DNA of 64,000 bases, from assembly GCA_035493475.1 (NCBI GenBank), contig DATJIF010000112.1:178583-242582 (forward strand). Reading direction: 5' to 3'. Positions within the stretch are counted from its first letter, which is position 1. Every line of letters begins with the position of its first letter. Source of the DNA: Actinospica sp035493475 (GTDB taxonomy: Bacteria; Actinomycetota; Actinomycetes; Streptomycetales; Catenulisporaceae). This document shows positions 15,625 to 37,583 of the stretch, piece after piece. The notes beneath the pieces were generated by a model. That model did not search any database and had not been told where the DNA came from. It was given only the letters and a program-made list of their open reading frames with translations. The translations under genes and the position numbers were made by a program.

Positions 15625-18222
15625 GTGATTCACACGGGGTTCTTCGATGATCCATTGCTACGTCTCTATTGTGTACGGCCTGGCGAACGGACTCGGCTGG
15701 CCGGCGTCCGGGAGCTGACCCGGCCGGGCGCGCTCGCCCTCCGCTCTCAGGGCTCTGATTCAATCAGGCCGCTGCTCGACACGCTCGTCACGCCGCTCGC
15801 GCTGATCTCGCGCGTCGCGCTCGACCGCTACGGCGTGCTGCTCGGCGATCCGTACGATCCCCGCTTCGAGGTGGACGGGCGAGGCCATCCGACCGGGCGG
15901 GTGGCGCTCGCGCGCGGCCGGCTGCCGACGCGGCCGTCGGGCCCGGACTGGTTCGCGGAACTGGGCTGCACGCTGCATGAACTCGGCGCCGCGTTCAGCC
16001 GCGACACCGGCGTCGATCCGCTCGCGGTGCGGCACCGGATCGAGCAGGAGCTCGCGGATCAGTTCCGGTTCCTCGGCGCGCGGGCCGCGGCCGCGCTCGA
16101 GATCCAACCTCGTGCGAATCAGCACGCTGTGCTCTCCGAGGTGCTGCGCCGCGTCGAGGAGAAGGCCCGGCGCCGCCGCGCCGATCTGTCGGCGCCGCCT
16201 CCGGCCGTCGTGCTCGACGTCGACCTGTGCGCTCTCGTACCCCGTGAGCGTTCGATCACGGCGCTGCGCGAAGTCGGCGGGCGGCTCGGTATCGAAGAGT
16301 TCAGCGACGTACGCGCCTTCGAGACGCTTCCCACGTACCACGCGCCGTCGTGGAACAACTATCTGAGCTCGAAGTCTCTGCGTGAGCAGTACCCGAACAT
16401 GGATTTCGACGCGGCGTACGAACTGTTCTGCCATGCCTTCTTCAACCCGTGGGACCGGCTCCGCACCGACGAGGCGGCGCCGGGCCTCGCGCGCTTCGTC
16501 TGGGAGGTTCACGACGTCGGCGGACGCGTCGTATTCCACACGGGCCGCCGCGAACGGGTCCGGCCGCAGACCGAGGACGTGCTCGCCCGCGCCGGGATCG
16601 CGCGGCCGCGTCTCGTGATGCTGCCGAACGACCGCGTGCGTCCCGTCCACGAGCTCAAGGCGGAGGGACTCGAGCAGTTCGCGGACCTCGACGTCGTCGC
16701 CGTCTTCGACGACCTCTGCGAGAACCGGCTCGCGATGGGCAAGCGCCTGCCCGAGGCGCTCTTCGTCGCCGTCGAACCGCGCGGATTCGCCGTGGAGCAC
16801 GCGGAGGGCGGCGCTCCGGACGACGGCGCCCCGGTGGTCGCCGGGTTCGAGCGGATACCCGACACCGGCCGCGCCCGTCCGGCCGGGCGCGCGTTCGCCC
16901 TGTCCCATGCCCGATCGCTCGCCGAAGTGAATATCGCCGCCCTGTCCGATCACCGCCGTGCGGCCGCCCGTCACGCGGCGGCACTCTCCGAGGACCAGTC
17001 GCGGACGCTGGTCGCACGTCTGCTGGAGAACTCGCTCGCGGCCGCCGATCGTCTCGGTCTGGCCGCCCGGGACGCGATGGACAAGGCCGGCGCCGACACC
17101 GCCTGGGCGATCCACCACGTCCTGACCCGCGACCGCTTCCGCAAGGGTCCGCGCGGGCACTTCCCGCCGGAGAAGGCGGCGGCCGTGCTCGGCCCGTGCC
17201 TCGCGGACGGCGCGCCGATTCCCGTCGTGGTCCTCGGCTTTCCGGTCAAGCTGCATGACGGCGGGCTCAAGAACGCCGGTCCGCTGCCCGACCTGGCCGA
17301 GCTCGCCGCGCTCGTGCGGCTGCTCGAGGTGCGGCGCTCGGTCAGCCGCGTCTACCCGCCCGGCCTGCGTATCACGGTGCTGACCGACGGCGACCACTTC
17401 ACGCCGCGCCCCGCCGAACTGCTGCGCGCCTACCACGGCAAACTCGCGGAGTATCACCGCATGGTCGACGACGAGGGGAACCTCGAGATCGCGGACGTCG
17501 AACAGATCGCGAGCCGCACCCTCGGCGCGGACGCGACCGTCGGCCGCGGACGTGCGATCGACGCGATCATCCGGTTGCTGGACGACGCGCTGACCGGCAT
17601 CGACGTGACCGCAGCGGCGTTGCCCGCACTGGAGACGGCGACGGAGCGGGCCCGGCTCGCGCTGGACGGCCGAGCAGGCGGCAGGCCGCTGCCGGCATTC
17701 GCGGACATCTACCGTTCGATGCTCTATGCCGTGCCGGTCACGCCACCGCGCGGATTCGATCGCGGCACCTGGGCGCGGCTCGTATACGCCGACCTGCTCG
17801 GCGTCGCCGATCCCGCGGTGCCCGCGCAGATCCGTTCCGCGCGTCGTGAGGTCCTGGTCGCCGCATGGCACCGCGCCGTCCGCTACCTGGCCGTGCTCCG
17901 GGTCGATCGCGATCGCGGGTACGACGATTTCCGCCTCGTTCCCGGCTGCATCAGGTTCAGCTCCAACCCGCGGCCCGGCAGCCTGGGCTTCGCCTTCCTC
18001 GGCGGTGCCGGAGTGCTGCCCTGGCACGCGACCGCCGCGATAGACCCGCGCGGCCAGGTTTCGACCGACTTCGCAGTCTCGCTCTCCGACGCCGGGTACG
18101 TGTCCGTGCGGAGTCCGCTGCTCGGCACGGACCAGCCGTGGTTCATGGTGCCGAGCACCGCCGTGGACCGCGGCCGCCTCGATCCGGACGTCATCGCCTC
18201 CGTGCGTCTCAGGCGCCGATGA
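15625..18222 (+). CDS. HAD-like phosphatase / isonitrile-synthase-like fusion protein
   Basis: An 865-residue protein with an unrecognised N-terminus (1-190), a HAD-like domain (about 190-410) and a domain resembling the PvcA/Dit1 isonitrile synthase family (about 480-865). HAD evidence: LDVDLCA with D198/D200, FHTGR with T306, and VFDD with D362/D363. Isonitrile-synthase evidence: HFPPEKA near 513, FPVKLHDGG (539-547) aligned with the family's FPxKSPN, GPLPDLAELAAL near 552, and YPPGLRITVLTDGDHF (577-592) aligned with YPPGAxIxIxSDG. Several normally fixed residues differ, so the reaction may not be canonical Trp/Tyr plus ribulose-5-phosphate chemistry. GTG 15625 follows GAGGGGGA. It overlaps the MFS gene (ATGA), so product export is likely linked. 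Confidence 0.7.
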   Translation: MIHTGFFDDPLLRLYCVRPGERTRLAGVRELTRPGALALRSQGSDSIRPLLDTLVTPLALISRVALDRYGVLLGDPYDPRFEVDGRGHPTGRVALARGRLPTRPSGPDWFAELGCTLHELGAAFSRDTGVDPLAVRHRIEQELADQFRFLGARAAAALEIQPRANQHAVLSEVLRRVEEKARRRRADLSAPPPAVVLDVDLCALVPRERSITALREVGGRLGIEEFSDVRAFETLPTYHAPSWNNYLSSKSLREQYPNMDFDAAYELFCHAFFNPWDRLRTDEAAPGLARFVWEVHDVGGRVVFHTGRRERVRPQTEDVLARAGIARPRLVMLPNDRVRPVHELKAEGLEQFADLDVVAVFDDLCENRLAMGKRLPEALFVAVEPRGFAVEHAEGGAPDDGAPVVAGFERIPDTGRARPAGRAFALSHARSLAEVNIAALSDHRRAAARHAAALSEDQSRTLVARLLENSLAAADRLGLAARDAMDKAGADTAWAIHHVLTRDRFRKGPRGHFPPEKAAAVLGPCLADGAPIPVVVLGFPVKLHDGGLKNAGPLPDLAELAALVRLLEVRRSVSRVYPPGLRITVLTDGDHFTPRPAELLRAYHGKLAEYHRMVDDEGNLEIADVEQIASRTLGADATVGRGRAIDAIIRLLDDALTGIDVTAAALPALETATERARLALDGRAGGRPLPAFADIYRSMLYAVPVTPPRGFDRGTWARLVYADLLGVADPAVPAQIRSARREVLVAAWHRAVRYLAVLRVDRDRGYDDFRLVPGCIRFSSNPRPGSLGFAFLGGAGVLPWHATAAIDPRGQVSTDFAVSLSDAGYVSVRSPLLGTDQPWFMVPSTAVDRGRLDPDVIASVRLRRR

Positions 18223-19463
18223 GCGCGCCGGCCACCACCTCCGAAGCCCGCGAGGTGCATCCGCTGCGCACCGGACCCGGCCGGCTGCTCGTCCTCGTCT
18301 CGCTGCTCGGCAGCGTCGGCTACGGGCTCTACACGGCGGGCAGTGCGGTCTACTTCGTGCGCGAGGTCGGCCTCTCACCGACGATGGTCGGCACCGGCTT
18401 GTCGGTGGCCGGATTCGTCGGGCTGTTCGCCGGTCTGCCGATCGGCCGCGTCGCCGACCGCCTGGGCCCGAAGCGCGTGGCGGTCGTTGCGGCCACCGCC
18501 CGCACGCTGCCGCTGGTCTTCGCGCTGTGGGTGACCGCCTTCTGGCAGGTGCTGCTCATCGTGCTCGTACTCGGTGTGGCCGAGTCGGGATGGACCGTGG
18601 CCGAGGAGGCGACGATCGCGCGGCTGACTGCCGGAGCCGGTCGCGTGCGCATCTCGGCGGCGCTGCGGGCTGTGTTCAACGTCGGCCTGACCGTCGGGTC
18701 GCTGCTCGCCGGAGTGGCGCTCGCGATCGGCACCAGGCGCGCGTACGACTCGCTGATCCTGGCGTACGTGGCGACGTCGGTACTCGGAGCGGTGCTCTAC
18801 ACGCGGCTGCCCGCCACCCCGGGGCGCGACATCGGCCACGGCCCCAGGCTCTTCTCCGGCGCGGCGCTGCGCGATCGGCCCTACATGTCGGTCGCACTCG
18901 TCAGCTGCCTGTCCACGCTCGGCGACACGGTGCTCAGCGTCGGCCTGCCGCTGTGGATCGTCTCGGACACCGCGGCGCCGCGCTCGATGGCGGGCTGGCT
19001 CCTGGGCATCAACACCCTGCTGGTCGCGGCGCTGCAGATCAGGGTGGCGCGGGCCGCTGACACGATGCCGGGCGCGATCCGCTCCCAGCAGGTCGCGCTC
19101 GCGGGCCTCGCGCTGTGCTGCGTGCTCGCCGGGCTCGCCGGCCACCAGGCGCGCTGGCCGGCGACGGCGCTGCTGCTGGCCGCCGTCGGGGCGCTGACCG
19201 TGGGCGAGATGGCCGGCCAGGGCGCACGTTGGACGATGCGCTTCACCCTGGCCCCCGCCGCGGCACAGGGTGAGTACGGCGCCGCCTTCCGGCTCGGCCT
19301 GCTCGTCCCCCGGGCGGCCGGGCCGGTGCTCGTCACGGCCCTGACCAGCGGCTGGCACCTGTCCGGCTGGCTCGTGCTCTGCGCACTGTTCCTCGCGGGC
19401 AGCGGGCTCACCGGGCCGGTCACGCGGTGGGCCGTGCGCACCCGGCCGCAGGAGACGGCATGA
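18219..19463 (+). CDS. MFS transporter (probable exporter)
   Basis: A 414-residue major facilitator protein with about 12 hydrophobic segments. The family loop between segments 2 and 3 is GRVADRLGPKRVAVVAA, matching the MFS GxxxDRxGRR signature; SAALRAVFNVGLTVGSLLAG resembles segment 5 of drug exporters. ATG 18219 overlaps the preceding stop (ATGA). Sitting between the isonitrile-synthase-like fusion and an ATP-grasp ligase, it most likely exports the locus product, though this is inference from position. Confidence 0.85.
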   Translation: MSAPATTSEAREVHPLRTGPGRLLVLVSLLGSVGYGLYTAGSAVYFVREVGLSPTMVGTGLSVAGFVGLFAGLPIGRVADRLGPKRVAVVAATARTLPLVFALWVTAFWQVLLIVLVLGVAESGWTVAEEATIARLTAGAGRVRISAALRAVFNVGLTVGSLLAGVALAIGTRRAYDSLILAYVATSVLGAVLYTRLPATPGRDIGHGPRLFSGAALRDRPYMSVALVSCLSTLGDTVLSVGLPLWIVSDTAAPRSMAGWLLGINTLLVAALQIRVARAADTMPGAIRSQQVALAGLALCCVLAGLAGHQARWPATALLLAAVGALTVGEMAGQGARWTMRFTLAPAAAQGEYGAAFRLGLLVPRAAGPVLVTALTSGWHLSGWLVLCALFLAGSGLTGPVTRWAVRTRPQETA

Positions 19464-20728
19464 CGAGCATCGTCGTGGTCTACGATCTCGGCGCGGCGAA
19501 TCCCGTCGAGATCCGCACCGGCATCGGGCCGCTCGGCGAGGTCAGCCTCGCCCTGCCGCCGTCCCCGCACAATGCGGAGCTCGCCCCGCTGATCGAGCGT
19601 CTCGGCCTGCGGACACTGGCGATTCCCGAGGACCCGGCGCAGGCCGCCGAGCGCATCCGCGCGCTGAGACCGGACGCCGTGCTGACCTTCAGCGACCGCC
19701 GCGTCCGGCTCACGGCGCACGTCACCCACGCGCTCGATCTGCCCGGCCACGACCCGGGAGCGGCCGATGTCCTCACCGACAAGCTGCTGCAGCGCGACGC
19801 CCTTCGCCGCGCCGGAATCGACGCGGTCCGCTACGCCGGGATCCGGAGTGCCGCGGACTGGCCCGCCGCCCTCGCGGCCGTCGGCCTCCCGGCGGTGCTC
19901 AAGCCGCGCCGGGGCGAGGGCAGCCGGGACACGCACCTGATCCCGGACGAGGCGGCCGCCCGGACGCTGCCGACCGCCGAGGGCTTCGTGCTCGAGGAGT
20001 ACCTGGCCGGCGAGGACCGCGGAGAGTTCGGGGACTACGTGTCCGTCGAGACCGTTCTCGCACACGGCCGAACGCACCACGTGGCCGTCACCGGCAAGTT
20101 CCCGCTGCTGCCGCCGTTCCGCGAACGGGGCCACATCTGGCCCGCGCCGATCGCGGACGATGAACGCGCCCGTCTCCTCACCCTCGTCGACCGCGCCGTC
20201 GCGGCCCTCGGCGTGCACACGGGGATCCTGCACACGGAGATCAAGCTGACGCCGGACGGTCCGCGCATCATCGAGGTCAACGGCCGGCTGGGCGGTCATA
20301 TCAATGAGTTGTGCCTGCACGCGACGGGCAGGAGCCTGACCGAGGCGGCGGCGAGAGTCGCGCTCGACCGGCCGCCGTCCGCGTCCGAACTGCCGGACGA
20401 ACGCTCGCTCGACGCTGTCTTCGGCATCCGCACGACACCCGCGCCGCGCCTGAACGCCACACTGGTCAAGGCGACCGGCGCAGCGAACGTGCGCCGAATC
20501 CCCGGCGTGCTCGCATACCGACGCCTCGTTCAGCCCGGCGACCGCGTCACCGACTCGGTCCAGACGCAGAATCTCGACCTGCTCGTCGCGACCGCGGCCA
20601 CGAACAGGGACCTGCTCGGCCTGATAGCGCGGACGCAGCGCGAGCTGGAGTTCGTATTCAAGCCCGGTGAGGATGCGCCCTCTCGCGCCTACCGCGGCGA
20701 CCAACTGGACGGCTCCGTCCCAAGATGA
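19460..20728 (+). CDS. ATP-grasp carboxylate-amine ligase-like protein
   Basis: A 422-residue ATP-grasp enzyme likely forming an amide bond between a carboxylate and an amine. The pre-ATP-grasp domain is followed by PAVLKPRRGEGSRDTHL (ATP-binding Lys and glycine loop), VLEEYLAGED, and HTEIKLTPDGPRIIEVNGR carrying the metal-binding E and N. A C-terminal domain of about 110 residues follows, as in biosynthetic amino-acid ligases. ATG 19460 overlaps the MFS stop and has AGGAGAC 4 nt upstream. In this locus it could join threonine (or a derivative) to another building block. Substrates are unknown. Confidence 0.82.
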   Translation: MTSIVVVYDLGAANPVEIRTGIGPLGEVSLALPPSPHNAELAPLIERLGLRTLAIPEDPAQAAERIRALRPDAVLTFSDRRVRLTAHVTHALDLPGHDPGAADVLTDKLLQRDALRRAGIDAVRYAGIRSAADWPAALAAVGLPAVLKPRRGEGSRDTHLIPDEAAARTLPTAEGFVLEEYLAGEDRGEFGDYVSVETVLAHGRTHHVAVTGKFPLLPPFRERGHIWPAPIADDERARLLTLVDRAVAALGVHTGILHTEIKLTPDGPRIIEVNGRLGGHINELCLHATGRSLTEAAARVALDRPPSASELPDERSLDAVFGIRTTPAPRLNATLVKATGAANVRRIPGVLAYRRLVQPGDRVTDSVQTQNLDLLVATAATNRDLLGLIARTQRELEFVFKPGEDAPSRAYRGDQLDGSVPR

Positions 20729-20811
20729 CGTCCTTTCGTGCGCAGGCCCTGATTCGCCTCCGGCGGCCCGGCTACGCACGTAGTCCACGGATCTGTCGTA
20801 GCCTCTCCCGG

Positions 20812-21909
20812 GTGACGAAGCTTCAGCCGACCCAGACGGGCACCCGTGGCACGTTGAGCCGCTCAGACCTCAGGATGATCGTCGCCGCCGCGATCCTCAC
20901 CGTGGCCTCGGCCGTGTCGAAGGGCGCGGGGGCGGTGGCGCCGTTCGTGATCTCGGCGCTCGCGTTGGCGTTGCTCGCCGCGCTGGTGGGGTTGTGCGTG
21001 GACCAGCTTGCCGAGCGGCTCGGGCCGGGCGGGACCGGCGTGCTGCAGTCGGCGCTGGGGAACCTGCCGGAACTGTTCGTCTGCGTCTTCGCCCTGCGCC
21101 AGGGGCTGACCGACGTGGTCACCTCGGCGCTGATCGGCTCGATCCTCGGCAACCTGCTGCTGGTGCTCGGCCTGGCGTTCGTGGTCGGCGGACGGCGGCA
21201 CGGCACGCTGAGGTTCTCCGAACTGCGCGCGCGGATGGTCATGTCGCTGATGATCCTCTCGGTCGCGGCGATGTTCGTGCCCTCACTCGCGCACTACGTG
21301 GGCGCGGCCGCCGACAGCCACGAGGCCTCGCTCTCCCGGGTCACCGCCGTGGTGCTGCTGCTGATCTTCGCGCTGTCGGTCCCCGCTTCGGTGCGCCGCG
21401 AACAGGCGGAGGCGGGCGGCTCGGTCGCGGCCGAGCCGTCGGAGCAGCGCTGGCCGCTGGCCCTGGCGGTCGGCATGCTCGCCATCACGGGCGTGCTCGC
21501 CGCGTACGTCTCCGACCTGTTCGTCGACGCACTGCAGCCGGCCATGACCACCCTGCACATCAACCAGGTCTTCGCCGGTCTGGTAATCGTGGCGATCGCG
21601 GGCAACGCCGTGGAGAACGTGGTCGGCATCCAGCTCGCCTGGCAGGAGAAGTCCGACCACGCGCTCTCGGTGATCCTCAACAGCCCCCTGCAGATCGCGC
21701 TCGTTCTCGCACCGGTGCTGGTGCTGCTCTCCCCGGTGATCGGAGGCCCCTCGTTCACCCTGGTGTTCTCCCCGATGCTGATGGCCTCGGTCGGCATCTC
21801 GGTGGGCGCGGTGGCGTTCCTCACCTTCGACGGGCTCTCCGACTGGCTCGAGGGCGCCACCATGATCGGGCTCTACGTGCTGATCGCCGCAGCGTTCTGG
21901 TGGGGCTGA
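20812..21909 (+). CDS. Ca2+/H+ antiporter (CaCA family)
   Basis: Predicted inner-membrane Ca2+/H+ (or Na+/Ca2+) exchanger of 365 residues with about 11 hydrophobic segments. The duplicated alpha repeats of the CaCA superfamily are visible: GNLPELFVCVFALRQG in the first half and AGNAVENVVGIQLAWQEK in the second, each with the conserved acidic ion-coordinating residue. I prefer GTG 20812: a TAGCCT -10-like element at 20799-20804 would put the transcription start at about this codon (leaderless). ATG 20725, which overlaps the ATP-grasp stop, would add 29 arginine-rich residues and lacks a ribosome site. A role in the biosynthetic locus is not evident. Confidence 0.85.
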   Translation: MTKLQPTQTGTRGTLSRSDLRMIVAAAILTVASAVSKGAGAVAPFVISALALALLAALVGLCVDQLAERLGPGGTGVLQSALGNLPELFVCVFALRQGLTDVVTSALIGSILGNLLLVLGLAFVVGGRRHGTLRFSELRARMVMSLMILSVAAMFVPSLAHYVGAAADSHEASLSRVTAVVLLLIFALSVPASVRREQAEAGGSVAAEPSEQRWPLALAVGMLAITGVLAAYVSDLFVDALQPAMTTLHINQVFAGLVIVAIAGNAVENVVGIQLAWQEKSDHALSVILNSPLQIALVLAPVLVLLSPVIGGPSFTLVFSPMLMASVGISVGAVAFLTFDGLSDWLEGATMIGLYVLIAAAFWWG

Positions 21910-22020
21910 CCGGCCGAGGAGGCCGTTGAGTCTCCGGCGCGGCACCCGCCGGACTTGACCGTAGGCGATCCACTCCGGGGTCCGACGTGCCGCGAGCCGG
22001 CGGTGTGTCAGCCGCCCGGG
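21910..22020. terminator. Convergent intergenic region with two hairpins
   Basis: The space between the convergent antiporter and acyl-CoA synthetase genes holds two small inverted repeats. One is CGGCC/GGCCG with a 5-nt loop (21911-21925), the other TCCGGCG/CGCCGGA with a 7-nt loop (21933-21953). Together they are plausible as a bidirectional terminator; there is no T tract. Confidence 0.4.
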
Positions 22021-23721
22021 TCACCCGCGGTCTCGTTCGTCCCGGAACTCTCCGGTGCGGGGCGCGCCGCCGGATCGCTGGTCGGCTTCGGCCTCGGCGG
22101 CTCTGAGTTCGACGCGGCGGATCTTGCCGGAGATGGTCAGGGGCAGGGTGCTGAATTCCAGCCTGCGGAGGCGCTGATAGGGGGCCAGGTGCTGCCGGCA
22201 GTGCGCGAAGATCGAGCGGGCGGTGGTGTCGTCGGGGGGCCAGCCCGCCGCGAGTCGGACGTAGGCCTTGGGCACCGCCAGCCGGATCGGGTCGGCCGCG
22301 GGGATCACGGCGGCGTCGAGGACCGCCTCGTGGCGCAGGAGGACGCTCTCCAGCTCGAACGGGGAGATCTGGTAGTCGGAGGCCTTGAAGACGTCGTCCG
22401 AGCGGCCGACGAAGGTGATCCGGCCGTCCTCGTCCTGCGATCCGAGGTCCCCGGTGTGGTAGTAGCCGCCCGCCGTGGCCTCGGCGGTCAACTGCGGGTC
22501 GTCGCGGTAGCCGGCCATCAGGCCCAGCGGCGGGGGATCGAGCTCCAGGCAGATCTCCCCTTCCCGCGCCGGGCGGCCCGACTCCGGGTCGACGAGCACC
22601 ACCCGGTACCCGGGTGCCGAGCGGCCCATGGAGCCCGGCTTGACCGGCGCGCCCGGGGTGTTGCCGACCTGCAGGGTGGTCTCGGTCTGGCCGTAGCCGT
22701 CGCGCACCGTGACCTGCCAGGCGCGCCGGATCCGCTCGATCACCTCCGGGTCGAGCGGCTCCCCCGCGCTCACGGCGGTGCGCGGCGGGGTGCGCAGCGC
22801 GGACAGGTCGGCCTGGATCAGCATGCGCCAGACGGTGGGCGGCGCGCACAGGCTGGTGACCGCGTGCCGGTTCATCTGGTCCAGCAGCCAGGCCGCGTCG
22901 AAGCGTGCGTAGTTGCACACGAGCACGCAGGCCTGCGCGTTCCAGGGCGCGAAGACGCTGCTCCAGGCGTGCTTGCCCCAGCCGGGAGACGAGATGTTGA
23001 GATGGATGTCGCCGGGGCGCAGGCCGAGCCAGTACATGGTGGACAGGTGTCCGACCGGATAGGACGCGTGCGTGTGCTCGACGAGCTTGGGCCGGGCGGT
23101 GGTGCCCGAGGTGAAGTACAGCATGAGCGTGTCGTCGGCGCGGGTCACGCCGTCCGGCTTGAAGTCGGTCGGGGCCGCGTCCGCCTCAGTGTAGGAGATC
23201 CATCCCGGCACGGGCGACCCCACCGCGATGCGCGTGTAGTCGCCCTCGATCCCGGCGAACTTGCCCTCGCCGCCGCTCGCCGCGATCACGTGCCGCACCT
23301 GGCCGCGCTCGATGCGGTCGCTCAGGTCCTCGACCGTCAGCAGCGGCGTCGCGGGGACGAGGACGGCGCCGAGCTTCATCGCCGCCAGGATCGTCTCCCA
23401 CAGTTCGACCCGGTTCCCCATGATCACCAGGATCCGGTCCCCGCGCAGCACGCCGTGGCCGCGCAGCCAGTTGGCGACCTGGTTCGAGCGCCGCGACAAC
23501 TGCGCGAACGAGCGGGTCAGCTCGGTGCCGTCGGGCTCGATGATCCGCAGGGCGGGCGCTTCGTTGCCCTCGGCGATCGCGTCGAACCAGTCCAGCGCCC
23601 AGTTGAACTCGTCGAGCCGCGGCCAGCTGAACTCGCGGTACGCGCGCTCGTAGTCGTCCCAGTGCGCGAGCAGCAGATCGCGGGCCGCGCGGAACGTCGT
23701 GGTGGCTTCGTGGGCTGACAT
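22021..23721 (-). CDS. Acyl-CoA synthetase (AMP-forming, medium-chain/ACSM-like)
   Basis: ANL-superfamily ligase of 566 residues predicted to activate a carboxylic acid to acyl-AMP and then acyl-CoA. Motifs: YFTSGTTARPKLVEHTH (P-loop-like A3), DGYGQTETTLQ (A5), YYHTGDLGSQDEDG (A7), GRSDDVFKASDYQISPFELE (A8) and LTISGKIRRVEL with the catalytic Lys (A10). The SPGWGKHAWSS region resembles acetyl/medium-chain acyl-CoA synthetases. ATG 23721 has AGGA 10 nt upstream. It is divergent from the PPTase gene and flanks the megasynthase operon, so it may supply the starter acyl-CoA. Confidence 0.85.
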   Translation of the reverse strand: MSAHEATTTFRAARDLLLAHWDDYERAYREFSWPRLDEFNWALDWFDAIAEGNEAPALRIIEPDGTELTRSFAQLSRRSNQVANWLRGHGVLRGDRILVIMGNRVELWETILAAMKLGAVLVPATPLLTVEDLSDRIERGQVRHVIAASGGEGKFAGIEGDYTRIAVGSPVPGWISYTEADAAPTDFKPDGVTRADDTLMLYFTSGTTARPKLVEHTHASYPVGHLSTMYWLGLRPGDIHLNISSPGWGKHAWSSVFAPWNAQACVLVCNYARFDAAWLLDQMNRHAVTSLCAPPTVWRMLIQADLSALRTPPRTAVSAGEPLDPEVIERIRRAWQVTVRDGYGQTETTLQVGNTPGAPVKPGSMGRSAPGYRVVLVDPESGRPAREGEICLELDPPPLGLMAGYRDDPQLTAEATAGGYYHTGDLGSQDEDGRITFVGRSDDVFKASDYQISPFELESVLLRHEAVLDAAVIPAADPIRLAVPKAYVRLAAGWPPDDTTARSIFAHCRQHLAPYQRLRRLEFSTLPLTISGKIRRVELRAAEAEADQRSGGAPRTGEFRDERDRG

Positions 23722-24586
23722 GGCTCACGTCCTCTCAGTCGGAGACCGCGGCCGGACGAGCGTGCCCGGCCGCGCCGAACGGGCCGAACGGCCCTGCCGG
23801 ACGACGGCCCACGGACCCTGACGTTCCGGGGCGGCGTCCGGCGACAGTGGACTGGACGCCGCGAAGGGAGTCCGCCCATGGGTACCACCGCCGCCGCACG
23901 AGCCGATCGGTCGGCGGATCCGGTGCTGCGCTGGCTCGCCCGCGACGCGCGGCGGCTGCCGGCGGACGGCGGCCGGCTGTCCGAGGCCGAGGCCGCGGAG
24001 CACGCCCGGATGCGTCACGTGAAGCGCCGCCGCGAGTTCGAGCTGGCCCGCTGGACGGCCAAGCAGGCCTTGGCGACGCTGCCCGGCTGCGACCTCGATC
24101 CGGTCCGGCTGGAGGTGCGCCGCCATCCGAGCGGCGCTCCCGAGGCGTGGGCCGACGGCCGCGCGCTGCCGGTCGGGATCTCGCTCAGCGACCGGGCCGG
24201 GCGGGCGGTGTGCCTGCTCGGGCTCTGGCCCGGCGCCGTCGGCTGCGATCTGGAACTGGTCGAACCGCGCAGCCCGGCCTTCGTGCGCCTCTACTTCACC
24301 GCGGCCGAACGCCGCTTCATCGGGGACGACGACCTGCGGGCGAACCTGCTGTGGTCCGCGAAGGAGAGCGTCCTCAAGGTGCTGCGGACGGGGCTGCGCC
24401 GGGACACCCGCACGGTGGAGGTGGCCGTATCCACCGAGGGCTCCGGCTGGTCGCCGCTGATCGCGCGGGTGGACCGGGCGCGCACCTTCACCGGCTGGTG
24501 GGCGCGTTACGACGACTTCCTGCTCACCGTCGCCACGGCGGCGCCGACACCGCCGCCGGCCTGTATCGACGACCCCTTCGAGGCCT

Positions 24587-37573
<12,987 letters not shown>

Positions 37574-37583
37574 CGTCGTGCCC

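Noticed and set aside
15760..18378. 872-codon - strand open frame opposite the HAD/isonitrile-synthase-like gene
   Set aside because: The sequence is Arg/Glu/Val-rich antisense shadow with no motif; the + strand frame carries ordered HAD and PvcA-like motifs and a ribosome site.
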